From Phosphoribacter sp964647395 (GTDB taxonomy: Bacteria > Actinomycetota > Actinomycetes > Actinomycetales > Dermatophilaceae), in the NCBI GenBank assembly GCA_964647395.1, contig CAZYHR010000083.1, forward strand, positions 1 to 14,160: a DNA stretch of 14,160 bases, in the 5' to 3' direction. The position numbers were made by a program, and so were the translations under genes. This document shows, one piece after another, positions 1 through 7,703 of the stretch (position 1 is the stretch's first letter; each line of letters starts with the position of its first letter). Under the pieces are notes generated by a model that was not told where the DNA came from, ran no database searches, and worked only from the letters and a program-made list of their open reading frames with translations.

Positions 1-177
1 CCATCACCGCGTGTCGCTCACACCCCCAGCCCCCACCGCAGGTGCGAAGAGCCGGCTAAGGGCGTCTATTCGTTCAGCACTGGCAACAAAGGCCGCGCGA
101 CCCTCGGCTAGCCGGCCTCGGCCCCGCATGCTCGCCACGTCGAGGTGGCCGGCGCGCAGCCGGTTCGTCCGGCCTGC

Positions 178-2889
178 TCAGTCGGCCACTGAGTCGTCCA
201 GCACGAGGATCGTGCCGGTGCTGCCGTCGAGGCGGATCCGCTGCCCGGTGTGCAGCCGGGTGGTCGCCTCGTGCACGCCGACGACGGCCGGAATGCCGTA
301 CTCGCGGGCGACGACCGAACCGTGGGTCATCATGCCGCCGACCTCGGTGACCAGGGCGACCGCGGTGAGGAACAGCGGCGTCCACGCCGGGTCGGTGCCC
401 GCGCAGACGAGGATTTCGCCGGGCTCGAGCCCCGCGCGGGCCGGGTCGGTGACCACCCGCACCCGCCCCTCGACGACGCCGGGCGACACCGGCGACCCGG
501 TCAGGCCGGCCGGCCCACCGTCGTGGCCGAGCCCGTCGAAGATCGCCCGGCCGTCGCCGACGAGCACCCGGGGCACCCGCGGCCGCCGGGCCTCGGTGCG
601 CGCCGCGGCCCGCCGGTCGGCGACCCGGCCGCGCAACCCCGGCAGGTCGGCGTCGGTCAGCGCGCACAGCTCGGCCAGGTGCAGGAAGAAGATGTCGTCG
701 GCGGCATCGAGGGCCCCGAGGGCGACGAGGTCGGCCGCCGAGGCGAGCAGCGCCGCCCGCCCGACGCCGAATACCCGGACCGCCGTGAACTTCGGCTGCT
801 CGCGCGCGCCGACCAGGGCCCGGATCCGCGGCGCCGCCGCGCGCACCAGTCCGGCCCGGGCCACTCCACGGGGGCGCCGGCCGGCCGCCAGCGCCAGCCG
901 CGAGACGGCTCGCGCGGCCGACACCTCGCCCCGACGGAAGATCTCGCGCGGTGCCTGCTGCGCCGGGAGCCGCAGATAGCTGCGCAGCGTGGCCAGCACG
1001 TCGGTGGGGTCGTCGTGCCAGCGCGGCCGGGCGATGTCGATCTCCCCGACACCGCGCATCCCGTATGCCGCGAGGAAGCCGCCCAACGCGTCCTGCGCCA
1101 CCGCGGGCAGCGCACCGGCGAGGTAGCGGGCCGCGAGGTCGGCCGGCTCCCCGGACTCGAGGGCCGCCCGCGAGTCGGGGTCGGCCATGATGGACTCGGC
1201 CACCCGCCACAGCGCCAGGTCCATCTCGGTCGTCGGGTTGCGGGGCACGGACCGGAGCACCTCGAGCGTGTCCGGAGACACGCCGTGCCCGGTGGTGGCC
1301 TGACCGGCCAGCCGGGAGATGAGCCGCAGGGCCAGCAGCGGCGGGGCGACCATCGGACCGGCCCACGGGGCGATCGCGGGGAAGGTGGCGAGCACCGAGT
1401 CCCGCAGCGCCGCGGCGCGGGCGGCGGTGCGGCACACGGGATCCGGCTCCGCGCCGGCCCGGATCTGCGCGGCCCGGGCCGCCGCGACGACCTGCTCGAC
1501 GGTCGCGTCGAAGCGGTCCCGCGCGCGCTCGGGGCGTCGCCATGCGGCGGGTGCGTGCGGCGCCGCGACGCGCAGGAGGGTCGCCAGGTCCCGGGCGGTG
1601 CGCAGCCCGCGGACCGCTCGGGCGCGCCCCGGCGCCGGCGCGATCAACCCCTCGGCGCGCAGCCGCTCGACCACGGCCGCGGCCCCCGGGTCGATGAAGC
1701 GCAGGAAGGCCGGCAGGATCCGGGCGCCGATCGGGTCGGCCAGGGCGCGGTCGACCCGCAGCCAGAGCCGCTCACCTGCCGTGGCGAGGTACCGGTGGTC
1801 GGCCGGGTCGACTTCGTGACCGGCCACCCGCGCCGCGCCGGACAGAATGCAGCCGATGACGTCCCGGCCGAGCGGGCTGATCGGGGCGAGCATGCCCTGC
1901 ACCGAGCCGAAGGAGAACCACACCGACGCCGGCGGCGCCTCGGCCGGCAGTGGGAAGAGGGTCGTGATCGCGCGGGTCTGCAGGAGGTGCAGCACCCCGT
2001 CGGCGATGGCCCACTCGATGTCCTGTGGGGCGGCATACAGGCCCTCGATGCGCAGCCCGTCCTGGACGATCGCGCGCACCTGCGCGTCGGTGAGCGCTCG
2101 GCCGCTGGGCTCGGCGCGGGTCAGCGTGCGGACCCCACCCGTCGGATCGGCCACGGTGGCAACGGCTTTGCTGCCCACGGTGTAACTGAGGACGCGCCGA
2201 CTGGCGCGGTCGACGACGACGTGGTCGGGCTCGACCTGACCGGACACCAGCGCCTCGCCCAGCCCCTCCGTGGCGTCGAGGACCAGCCGGCCGCGGTGGC
2301 CGGTCAGCGGGTCGGCGGTGAAGAGCACCCCGGAGACCTCGCTGGCGACCATCTGCTGGACGACGGCGGCGAGGGCGACGTGCTCGTGGCCGGTGCCCTG
2401 CCGCTGCCGATAGGTCATCGAGCGCACCGTCCACAGGCTCGCCCAGCAGGCGCGGACGGCGGCGCCCACGGCGTCCGCGCCGACCACCTGCAAGAAGGTG
2501 TCCTGCTGCCCCGCGAACGACGCGTCGGGCAGGTCCTCGGCCGTCGCGGAACTGCGCACCGCCACCGGGCCGGCCAGGGACCGGTAGGCCGCCTCGACCG
2601 CCGCCGCGACCTCGGCCGGCATGGGTGCCCGGTCGAACTCCGCCGCGATCCGGTCGGCGGCCCCGGCCAGCGCACCCGGATCGTCCAGGTCGATCCAGCC
2701 GAGTTCCTGCCCGAGCACGGCGTCGAGCCGGTTGTGGCCGACGAAGCGTCGGTAGGCGTCGGTGGTGACGACGAAACCCGGGGGCACCCGCAGGCCGGCC
2801 CGGGTCAGCCGGCCGAGGTTGACCCCCTTCCCACCGGCCGAGGCCAGGTCGAGGCCGGGGTCGTCCAGCTGCCGGATCCACTGCGACAT
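178..2889 (-). CDS. PEP/pyruvate-binding phosphotransferase, rifampin-phosphotransferase-like
   Basis: A 903-residue protein. The N-terminal third is a PEP-synthase/PPDK ATP-grasp domain: GGKGVNLGRL near 19-28, RSSATAEDLP at 112-121 and FAGQQDT at 125-131. A long middle domain follows, and the protein ends in a phospho-histidine swivel domain with GGMMTHGSVV, where the catalytic histidine is His856. It stops about 47 residues after that histidine, so it lacks the C-terminal PEP-binding TIM barrel of true PEP synthase. ATP-grasp, middle and His domains with this length are the known layout of rifampin phosphotransferases, which move a phosphate from ATP to the antibiotic through the histidine. 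The domain reading is firm; the substrate is inference, because many actinobacterial paralogues are uncharacterised. The ATG at 2889 is preceded by a GAGG-type ribosome site. It is divergent from the gene at 2947, with a 57-bp gap. Confidence 0.9.
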   Translation of the reverse strand: MSQWIRQLDDPGLDLASAGGKGVNLGRLTRAGLRVPPGFVVTTDAYRRFVGHNRLDAVLGQELGWIDLDDPGALAGAADRIAAEFDRAPMPAEVAAAVEAAYRSLAGPVAVRSSATAEDLPDASFAGQQDTFLQVVGADAVGAAVRACWASLWTVRSMTYRQRQGTGHEHVALAAVVQQMVASEVSGVLFTADPLTGHRGRLVLDATEGLGEALVSGQVEPDHVVVDRASRRVLSYTVGSKAVATVADPTGGVRTLTRAEPSGRALTDAQVRAIVQDGLRIEGLYAAPQDIEWAIADGVLHLLQTRAITTLFPLPAEAPPASVWFSFGSVQGMLAPISPLGRDVIGCILSGAARVAGHEVDPADHRYLATAGERLWLRVDRALADPIGARILPAFLRFIDPGAAAVVERLRAEGLIAPAPGRARAVRGLRTARDLATLLRVAAPHAPAAWRRPERARDRFDATVEQVVAAARAAQIRAGAEPDPVCRTAARAAALRDSVLATFPAIAPWAGPMVAPPLLALRLISRLAGQATTGHGVSPDTLEVLRSVPRNPTTEMDLALWRVAESIMADPDSRAALESGEPADLAARYLAGALPAVAQDALGGFLAAYGMRGVGEIDIARPRWHDDPTDVLATLRSYLRLPAQQAPREIFRRGEVSAARAVSRLALAAGRRPRGVARAGLVRAAAPRIRALVGAREQPKFTAVRVFGVGRAALLASAADLVALGALDAADDIFFLHLAELCALTDADLPGLRGRVADRRAAARTEARRPRVPRVLVGDGRAIFDGLGHDGGPAGLTGSPVSPGVVEGRVRVVTDPARAGLEPGEILVCAGTDPAWTPLFLTAVALVTEVGGMMTHGSVVAREYGIPAVVGVHEATTRLHTGQRIRLDGSTGTILVLDDSVAD

Positions 2890-2946
2890 GCCTCGACCTT
2901 AGGTCCGCAGATCCCGTGGGGCGCGCGGTAGGGCCAGAATGGCGGA

Positions 2947-3552
2947 ATGCACGAGCTGACCTTCGCCGGCACCTACTCCGACCACCGCGGCACCGAGGTG
3001 CTGACCTGGCGGGTGCATCCCGGTCCGGGGCGCGAGCCCTTCGTGCTGGAGACGATGATCCGCGGGGTGCTGCTGCGCGGGCCCGCCTTCGACCGGCTGG
3101 CCCCGACCGACGACCCCGACCTGCACGGGCACGACATCCTCACCCTGCAACAGGGCTATCTGTCCGACTGCCTGCTCACCGCCAGACCTCGGATCCTGCT
3201 CATGTCCGGTCCGGTCGACGCGCGGCTGCACCTGGGGCTGGGCATGCGGCGCGCCGGGGTGAGGATCAGCGTCACCGTCGGCGACGAGACGATCACGACG
3301 GCCGAGCACTGGACCTTCGAGCCGGCCGTGGCCCACCTGATGCGCCTGCTGCCGGAGGCGTCGGAGCTGCGGGCGTGCGCGTCGTGCGCCCTGGCGAGCT
3401 ACCCGGCCGACGCGACAGCGCTCGCGGGGATGCAGTGCCATCGCGACGGCGCCGCCGCGGACGGCGGCGATCCCGGCTCCGCGCCCTTCACCCAGTGGGT
3501 GCCGGAGTTCTACCTGTGCGGGCAGTGGGAGCCGCGGCCCATCCCGTCGTGA
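2947..3552 (+). CDS. Hypothetical protein with CxxC...C motif, upstream of truA
   Basis: A 201-residue soluble protein with no signal peptide or membrane segment. The first two thirds look like a mixed alpha/beta domain. The C-terminal third has a cysteine cluster, ACASCALASY near 142-151 and MQCHR near 162-166, then a second Cys in FYLCGQWEP near the end. These could bind a metal. From memory the layout resembles actinobacterial DUF6304-type proteins, but this is not certain and no function is claimed. The start is the ATG at 2947; the purine-rich stretch before it sits unusually close for a ribosome site, so the start is moderately sure. Its stop overlaps the truA GTG start by 4 bp (GTGA), so the two genes are probably co-translated. 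Confidence 0.8.
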   Translation: MHELTFAGTYSDHRGTEVLTWRVHPGPGREPFVLETMIRGVLLRGPAFDRLAPTDDPDLHGHDILTLQQGYLSDCLLTARPRILLMSGPVDARLHLGLGMRRAGVRISVTVGDETITTAEHWTFEPAVAHLMRLLPEASELRACASCALASYPADATALAGMQCHRDGAAADGGDPGSAPFTQWVPEFYLCGQWEPRPIPS

Positions 3553-4412
3553 CCGACCCGGGCGGCACCGACGCGGTGCGGCTGCGCCTCGACCTGGCCT
3601 ACGACGGCACCGACTTCGCCGGTTGGGCCGCGCAGCCGAGCCTGCGCACCGTCGAGGGGGAGTTGTCCGCGGCCCTCGCCACGGTACTGCGCGCGCCGCA
3701 GCCGGTCCGCTTGGTCGTGGCCGGGCGCACCGACGCGGGCGTCCACGCGCGCGGTCAGGTGGTGCACGCCGACGTGGCCGACGCGGCATACCGGACGGTG
3801 GTGGGACGCAGCGACCGCAGCCCCGAGGCGGCGCTGTCGGCCCGGCTGGGTGGGGTGCTGCCCGCCGACGTCGTCGTCAGGTCGGTATGCCGCGCGCCCG
3901 CGGGTTTCGACGCGCGCTTCTCCGCCGTCTGGCGACGCTATCGCTATCGCATCGCCGACGACCTGGCGGTGCGTGATCCGTTGCGGCGCAAGGACACCGT
4001 CTGGCTCGGCGGCCTGCTCGAGCCGGCCGCGATGACCGAGGCGGGACGGATGCTGCTGGGGCTCAAGGATTTCGGGGCCTTCTGCCGCCGGCGCGAAGGG
4101 GCCACGACGGTGCGCACGCTACTGCGCTTCGACTGGGAGCGCTCGGCCGACGGAGTCGTCGCGGCGACGGTCGTCGCCGACGCCTTCTGTCACTCCATGG
4201 TGCGCTCGCTGGTCGGTGCCGTGCTGCCGGTGGGGCTGGGGCGCGAACCGGTCGGGTGGCCGGCGCAACTGCAGGCCGTCGGCGAGCGCAGCAGCCGGGT
4301 CCGGGTCATGCCCGCGCACGGGCTGTCGCTGGAGGAGGTCGGCTATCCGCCCGACGACGAGCTGGCCGGCCGGGCCGATCAGGCCCGCGCGCGACGGGAC
4401 CCCCCTGCGTGA
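3549..4412 (+). CDS. truA: tRNA pseudouridine(38-40) synthase TruA
   Basis: A 287-residue protein of normal family length. It isomerises uridines 38-40 in the tRNA anticodon arm to pseudouridine. The family signature GRTDAGVHARGQVVH is present, with the catalytic aspartate at residue 62, together with the N-terminal RLDLAYDGTDFAGW strand and the later DFGAFCRR and FCHSMVRSLVG motifs. The GTG start at 3549 is chosen because it gives the usual short N-terminus and a GTGA overlap with the upstream gene. In many actinobacteria truA follows rplQ; here its partner is instead an uncharacterised Cys-motif protein, and rplM lies about 5.4 kb further on. Confidence 0.96.
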   Translation: MTDPGGTDAVRLRLDLAYDGTDFAGWAAQPSLRTVEGELSAALATVLRAPQPVRLVVAGRTDAGVHARGQVVHADVADAAYRTVVGRSDRSPEAALSARLGGVLPADVVVRSVCRAPAGFDARFSAVWRRYRYRIADDLAVRDPLRRKDTVWLGGLLEPAAMTEAGRMLLGLKDFGAFCRRREGATTVRTLLRFDWERSADGVVAATVVADAFCHSMVRSLVGAVLPVGLGREPVGWPAQLQAVGERSSRVRVMPAHGLSLEEVGYPPDDELAGRADQARARRDPPA

Positions 4413-4565
4413 CGGGGTGCGCCGCGGCTCAGCAGCACGCTTGGCACGAAGTCGGCGATGCCGCGCGCGTCGTCGGACAGCGACCAGGTCGTAGAACAGC
4501 AGCAACCGTCCGCAGGGTAGGTCGAGATCGACCTGGACGACGAGCGACAACGGCATCGGCGTCAT
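4379..4565 (-). pseudogene. Probable frameshifted gene remnant (possibly DUF1963/YwqG-like)
   Basis: Downstream of the helicase, on the same strand, a reading from the ATG at 4565 gives MTPMPLSLVVQVDLDLPCGR followed by LLLFYDLVA. Its third positions are almost all G or C. Near 4475-4490 that frame loses coding character, and the neighbouring frame takes over with LSDDARGIADFVPSVLLSRG, again strongly G/C at third positions, ending at a TGA at 4381-4379 inside the truA 3' end. Two adjacent frames that each look coding on one side of a single point suggest a real gene broken by a frameshift. The QVDL...LP.GRLLLFYD pattern resembles the YwqG/DUF1963 signature as remembered; this is tentative. It could also be chance in a GC-rich convergent gap. 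Confidence 0.35.
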
Positions 4566-4631
4566 CGCGGCCGCCGCCTCGACTCCGCCTCGTGCCGCGC
4601 CGGCTGGCGCGCTCGTCGGTGAGCTGGGGGC

Positions 4632-6389
4632 TCAGCCGAGCCAGCGCCGCACCAGCGCGATGCGAGCGGCGACCTGCTCGGTCGTGGCCTGCGCCAGCGG
4701 CGGACCGCCGCACTGCCGGCGCAGGTCGGCATGCACGTGACTGTGCGGTATGCCGCGCACCCGCGCGACCTGTGCGACCAGGCCGTTGAGCTCCTTGCGC
4801 TGCACGCCCAGGGCCCGGTGCAGGCTCTCCTGCGGGGTCAGCCGCTCGCGCCGCTCGGCCCGGGCGTGCCGGCGGGCCTGGCGCTGCTGCCGCTCACTCA
4901 GCAGCGCGGCGATGTGGTCGGGCTCGAGCAGCCCTGGCAGACCGAGGTATTCGGCCTCGTCGACGGACGTCGGCGCGGCGTGCATGCCGTAGGCCTGGCT
5001 GTCGAACAGGACATGGTCGAAGGTCGCCGCCGACTCCAGCGCCTCGAACCCGCCGAGCAGGTCGTCGGCCGCCTGCTCGCCGGCCGCCGCCCGCGCCAGC
5101 AGCGCCTCGGTCTCGGCCCACACGTCGGCCTGGTCGCCGGTCGCCCGGCGCCCGAGCACGTGGTCGCGGGAGCGCTCCAGGCTCGCGGCATGGGCGAGGA
5201 TCAGCGGCACGGTCGGCAGGAAGACCGTGGCGATCTCGCCGCGCCGTCGAGCCCGGACGAAGCGGCCCACGGCCTGGGCGAAGAACAGCGGCGTCTGCAC
5301 CGAGGTCGCGTAGACGCCGACGGCCAGCCGCGGCACGTCGACGCCCTCGGACACCATGCGCACCGCGACCATCCACCGGTGCTGCGGGTCGTCGGACCCG
5401 GCGAAGTCCTCGATCCGCCGGCTCGACCCGGCGTCGTCGGACAGCACGACGGTGGGCCGACCCGCGCCGACCGACTCGAGGATCCGCGCATAGGCGCGCG
5501 CCGCAGTCCGGTTGGCCGCGATGACCAGACCCCCGGCGTTGGGCAGGTGGCGACGCACCTCGGTGAGCCGGCGGTCGGCGGCGCGCAGCACGGCCGGCAT
5601 CCACTCGCCGGCGGGGTCGAGCGCGGTGCGCCAGGCCTGCGCGGTGAGTTCCTTGGTCAGTTCGCCGCCCAGCTGCGCCTCGAGGGTCTCGCCGGCTCGG
5701 GTGCGCCAGCGCATCGGCCCGCCGTAGGTCAGGAAGATCACCGGCCGCACGACGTGGTCGCGCAACGCGTCGGCATACCCGTAGGTGTAGTCGGCCCGGG
5801 ACACCAGCGTCCCGCCGGGCCCCGGCTGGTAGCCGACGAACGGGATCGGGTGGTCGTCGGAGCGGAACGGCGTGCCGGTCAGCGCCAGGCGCCGCTCGGC
5901 GGGCTCGAAGGCGTGCGCCACCGCGGCACCCCAGCTCAGCGCGTCGCCGGCGTGGTGGATCTCGTCGAGGATGACGAGGGTCTTGGCGCCGCGGGTCAGC
6001 GCCTCGTGCATGTGCGGCCGGGCGGCCACCCCGGCGTACGTGACGACGACGCCGTGGAACTGGCGCGACCGGCCGGGCCGCCCGGTGCCCGGGTCGAGGT
6101 TGATGCCGACCCGATGGGCGGCTTCGGCCCACTGGACCTTGAGGTGCTCGGTCGGAGCGACGACGGTGACCCGCCGGACGACCCGCCGGTGCAGCAGCTC
6201 GGCGGCCACCCGCAGGGCGAAGGTCGTCTTGCCGGCTCCCGGGGTCGCCACCGCGAGGAAGTCCCGCGGCTCACCCGACAGGTATGCCGCGAGCGCGTCC
6301 TGCTGCCAGGCCCGCAGCGCCGACGACGTCCCCCACGGTGCCCGCTGGGGGAAGGCGGGCGAGAGCCGCTCGAAGGCCGACTGGCTCAC
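4632..6389 (-). CDS. SF2 DEAD/DEAH-box helicase
   Basis: A 585-residue ATP-dependent superfamily 2 helicase. Visible motifs in order are Walker A ATPGAGKTT (Lys54), motif Ia VVAPTEHLKVQW (76-87), DExH box LDEIHH (Asp142-His145), motif III ALTGTPF (169-175), motif V SEGVDVPRLAVG, and the arginine-finger motif VI QAVGRFVRARR. About 180 C-terminal residues follow with no motif I recognise. Proteins of this layout are common and uncharacterised across actinobacteria, with a likely role in DNA or RNA metabolism. The start is taken as the GTG at 6389 (SQSAFERLSP follows); another in-frame GTG at 6404 adds five Gly-rich residues and cannot be excluded. The gene is convergent with truA, and a 24-bp repeat array lies upstream. 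Confidence 0.92.
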   Translation of the reverse strand: MSQSAFERLSPAFPQRAPWGTSSALRAWQQDALAAYLSGEPRDFLAVATPGAGKTTFALRVAAELLHRRVVRRVTVVAPTEHLKVQWAEAAHRVGINLDPGTGRPGRSRQFHGVVVTYAGVAARPHMHEALTRGAKTLVILDEIHHAGDALSWGAAVAHAFEPAERRLALTGTPFRSDDHPIPFVGYQPGPGGTLVSRADYTYGYADALRDHVVRPVIFLTYGGPMRWRTRAGETLEAQLGGELTKELTAQAWRTALDPAGEWMPAVLRAADRRLTEVRRHLPNAGGLVIAANRTAARAYARILESVGAGRPTVVLSDDAGSSRRIEDFAGSDDPQHRWMVAVRMVSEGVDVPRLAVGVYATSVQTPLFFAQAVGRFVRARRRGEIATVFLPTVPLILAHAASLERSRDHVLGRRATGDQADVWAETEALLARAAAGEQAADDLLGGFEALESAATFDHVLFDSQAYGMHAAPTSVDEAEYLGLPGLLEPDHIAALLSERQQRQARRHARAERRERLTPQESLHRALGVQRKELNGLVAQVARVRGIPHSHVHADLRRQCGGPPLAQATTEQVAARIALVRRWLG

Positions 6390-6460
6390 CGCACCACCCC
6401 CCACCCACCCGGCGCCGCCGGCCCGACGATCGGCAGGGGGGTCGGCTCGGGCGTCGGGCT

Positions 6461-6520
6461 GACGGTCGGCATGAGTGCGGGGCGGACGGTCGGCATGAGT
6501 GCGGGGCGGACGGTCGGCAT
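6461..6520. repeat. 24-bp tandem repeat, 2.5 copies
   Basis: Exact copies begin at 6461 and 6485, and a half copy begins at 6509. The unit starts GACGGTCGGCATGAGTG. It lies 72-131 bp upstream of the helicase start, so it could be an operator array or simple slippage product. A less exact version of the unit start precedes it near 6440-6460. Confidence 0.85.
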
Positions 6521-6578
6521 GGGATCTCGGATGCTAGCCGACCCGGGCGGGCGGCCCGCCGCCCGACCCACCGGATCC

Positions 6579-6610
6579 CTGGCCCACCACCCCTGGCCCA
6601 CCACCCCTGG
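6579..6610. repeat. 14-bp tandem repeat, 2.3 copies
   Basis: CTGGCCCACCACCC at 6579-6592 is repeated exactly at 6593-6606, followed by CTGG. It sits just left of the large palindrome. Confidence 0.75.
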
Positions 6611-6627
6611 GCGGGCCCTTGGGCAGA

Positions 6628-6695
6628 CCCCGGTAAGAACGGTTGCATGGAACGTTTGCCGGGGCAAACGTTCCATGCAACCGTTTTTACCGGGG
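6628..6695. repeat. 68-bp near-perfect palindrome
   Basis: The left arm 6628-6660 and right arm 6663-6695 are reverse complements over 33 bases with a single difference: 6637 G faces 6686 T, which would be a G-U pair in RNA. Only GG separates the arms. As RNA it would fold into one long hairpin with a 4-nt apical loop; as DNA it can form a cruciform. The arm includes GGTTGCATGGAACGTTTGCC and, on the right, a run of five T near the outer end. It lies between two divergent genes, where a simple terminator has no obvious use. Possible roles are an abutted pair of terminal inverted repeats, a REP/MITE-like element, or an RNase III-type structure; none is established. Confidence 0.95.
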
Positions 6696-6756
6696 CTTGA
6701 GGGGGGTGTTCGCGGGGCTTGAGGGGGGTGTTCGCGGGGCTTGAGGGGGTGTTCGC
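6692..6756. repeat. G-rich 22-bp tandem repeat, 3 copies
   Basis: Units at 6692-6713, 6714-6735 and 6736-6756 (the last is one G short) start GGGGCTTGAGGGGG and end GTTCGC. The first unit shares its opening GGGG with the palindrome's outer end. Each unit has two G-runs of four or more, and further G-runs follow to about 6777, so the plus strand could form G-quadruplexes. Confidence 0.9.
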
Positions 6757-6890
6757 GGGGGGGTGGGGCGGGGGACCGGGCCCGATCACGCGGGCCGGCT
6801 GGGTATCCGTACCTAACTCTGGACGGGCGAGGGAACCGGGGCGGGACTTACGGCAGTCTGAGCAGGCAGACAACCACAGGGGAAGGACCG

Positions 6891-7586
6891 ATGATCGTGC
6901 AGTCGATCCGCATCACCACCGCCATCCTGGCCGCCGCCACCGTGGTCGGCCTGGGGGCGTGCACCAAGGTCGTGCCCGAGACCGAGCCGCCGCGCACCGC
7001 CAATCCGACGACGGTCGTGACGCCGACCACCCCGGCCCGTGCGACCACGACCCCCCGCACCACCGCGGCGCCGTCGACCACCAACGCGGCACCCACGACG
7101 CAGGCCGGCCCCGCGCCGTCGGTCGGGCCGCTCACCGCACCCGGCACCCAGCTCAAGCTCGGCGAGCCGGCCACGCTCGTCTACGAGCTCAGCGACGTCA
7201 AGACGACCCTGATCGTCAAGCCCACGACGATCACCAAGGGCGACCCCAAGGACCTCGCCGGCGTCAACATCAGCAACGAGGAGCTCAAGGGCGGCACCCC
7301 CTGGTATGCCACGGTCGAGTACACCAACCTCTCCGGCCCGGCCGACGAGTCGCCCTACTACAACGTCAAGCTGCGCGCCGTCGACGCCGCGGGCCAGGCC
7401 GTGTCGAGCATCATCGTCATCGGCAAGGACAAGTGCGACGAGATCGAGCCGCTCGACAACAAGAGCGAGGTCGGCAAGCCTCACCTGGAGTGCAAGATCT
7501 TCGTCGCCAAGGCCGGTCAGGAGGTCGCGGCCCTGACCTGGCGGGGCGACTACAGCTCCGCTCAGCCGGTCACCTGGAAGCCCTGA
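6891..7586 (+). CDS. Secreted lipoprotein with Pro/Thr-rich linker
   Basis: A 231-residue protein. It begins with a short signal peptide (MIVQSIRITTAILAAATVVG) ending in a lipobox LGAC, so Cys24 should be lipid-modified and anchor the protein on the outer face of the cytoplasmic membrane. Residues of about 30-85 form a low-complexity Pro/Thr/Ala linker. The rest is a globular domain with alternating beta-strand pattern (WYATVEYTNLSG) and two cysteines, in KDKCDE and HLECKI, that could form a disulfide. The fold suggests an immunoglobulin-like extracellular domain such as DUF4352, but this is inference. Start ATG 6891 has a strong ribosome site, AGGGGAAGGA. It is transcribed alone, and a hairpin terminator follows 40 bp after the stop. 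Confidence 0.9.
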   Translation: MIVQSIRITTAILAAATVVGLGACTKVVPETEPPRTANPTTVVTPTTPARATTTPRTTAAPSTTNAAPTTQAGPAPSVGPLTAPGTQLKLGEPATLVYELSDVKTTLIVKPTTITKGDPKDLAGVNISNEELKGGTPWYATVEYTNLSGPADESPYYNVKLRAVDAAGQAVSSIIVIGKDKCDEIEPLDNKSEVGKPHLECKIFVAKAGQEVAALTWRGDYSSAQPVTWKP

Positions 7587-7626
7587 CCGGCGCCCACCCG
7601 CCGGGCCGCCCGCCCGGACCACAGGC

Positions 7627-7663
7627 CAGCGATGCCGCGCTTGCAGGGGGCGCGGCATCGCTG
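7627..7663. terminator. Hairpin terminator between lipoprotein and MFS genes
   Basis: Arms 7627-7640 and 7650-7663 pair perfectly over 14 bp (CAGCGATGCCGCGC and its complement) around a 9-nt loop. It sits 40 bp after the lipoprotein stop and 40 bp after the stop of the convergent MFS gene, so it can serve both strands. There is no T-run, as is common for actinobacterial terminators. Confidence 0.8.
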
Positions 7664-7703
7664 CTTGACGAACGCACCTCGGCGGGCCGCGCCCGGCGAC
7701 CCG

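Larger units (their letters stand above)
6390..6890. other. Gene-free, repeat-rich divergent intergenic region
   Basis: About 500 bp between the divergent helicase and lipoprotein genes. Open frames here are made by the repeats and change character with each unit, so none is called. The stretch holds a 24-bp array (6461-6520), a 14-bp array (6579-6610), a 68-bp palindrome (6628-6695) and a G-rich 22-bp array (6692-6756), then a plain segment ending in the lipoprotein ribosome site (AGGGGAAGGA, 6878-6887). No convincing promoter was found for either gene. Confidence 0.7.

Noticed and set aside
1..177. Possible gene end or RNA at the left edge
   Set aside because: No open frame with coding character, hairpin or tRNA-like structure could be supported in these bases.
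250..2931. Very long plus-strand open frame (893 codons) antisense to the PEP-utilising enzyme
   Set aside because: It is the mirror of a GC-rich coding frame: composition is Arg/Gly/Pro-rich with no domain, and it overlaps an enzyme with clear motifs.
4119..4565. 148-codon minus-strand frame as an intact gene
   Set aside because: Only the first ~30 codons look coding; the rest is antisense to truA and Arg-rich, so it is treated as a frameshifted remnant instead.
6628..6756. CRISPR array
   Set aside because: The repeats are directly tandem with no unique spacers, and no cas genes are nearby.
6386..6873. Small open frames across the repeats giving peptides such as MERLPGQTFHATV on both strands
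   Set aside because: The same peptide appears in both orientations because the DNA is palindromic; the frames consist of repeat translation and have no plausible starts with ribosome sites.
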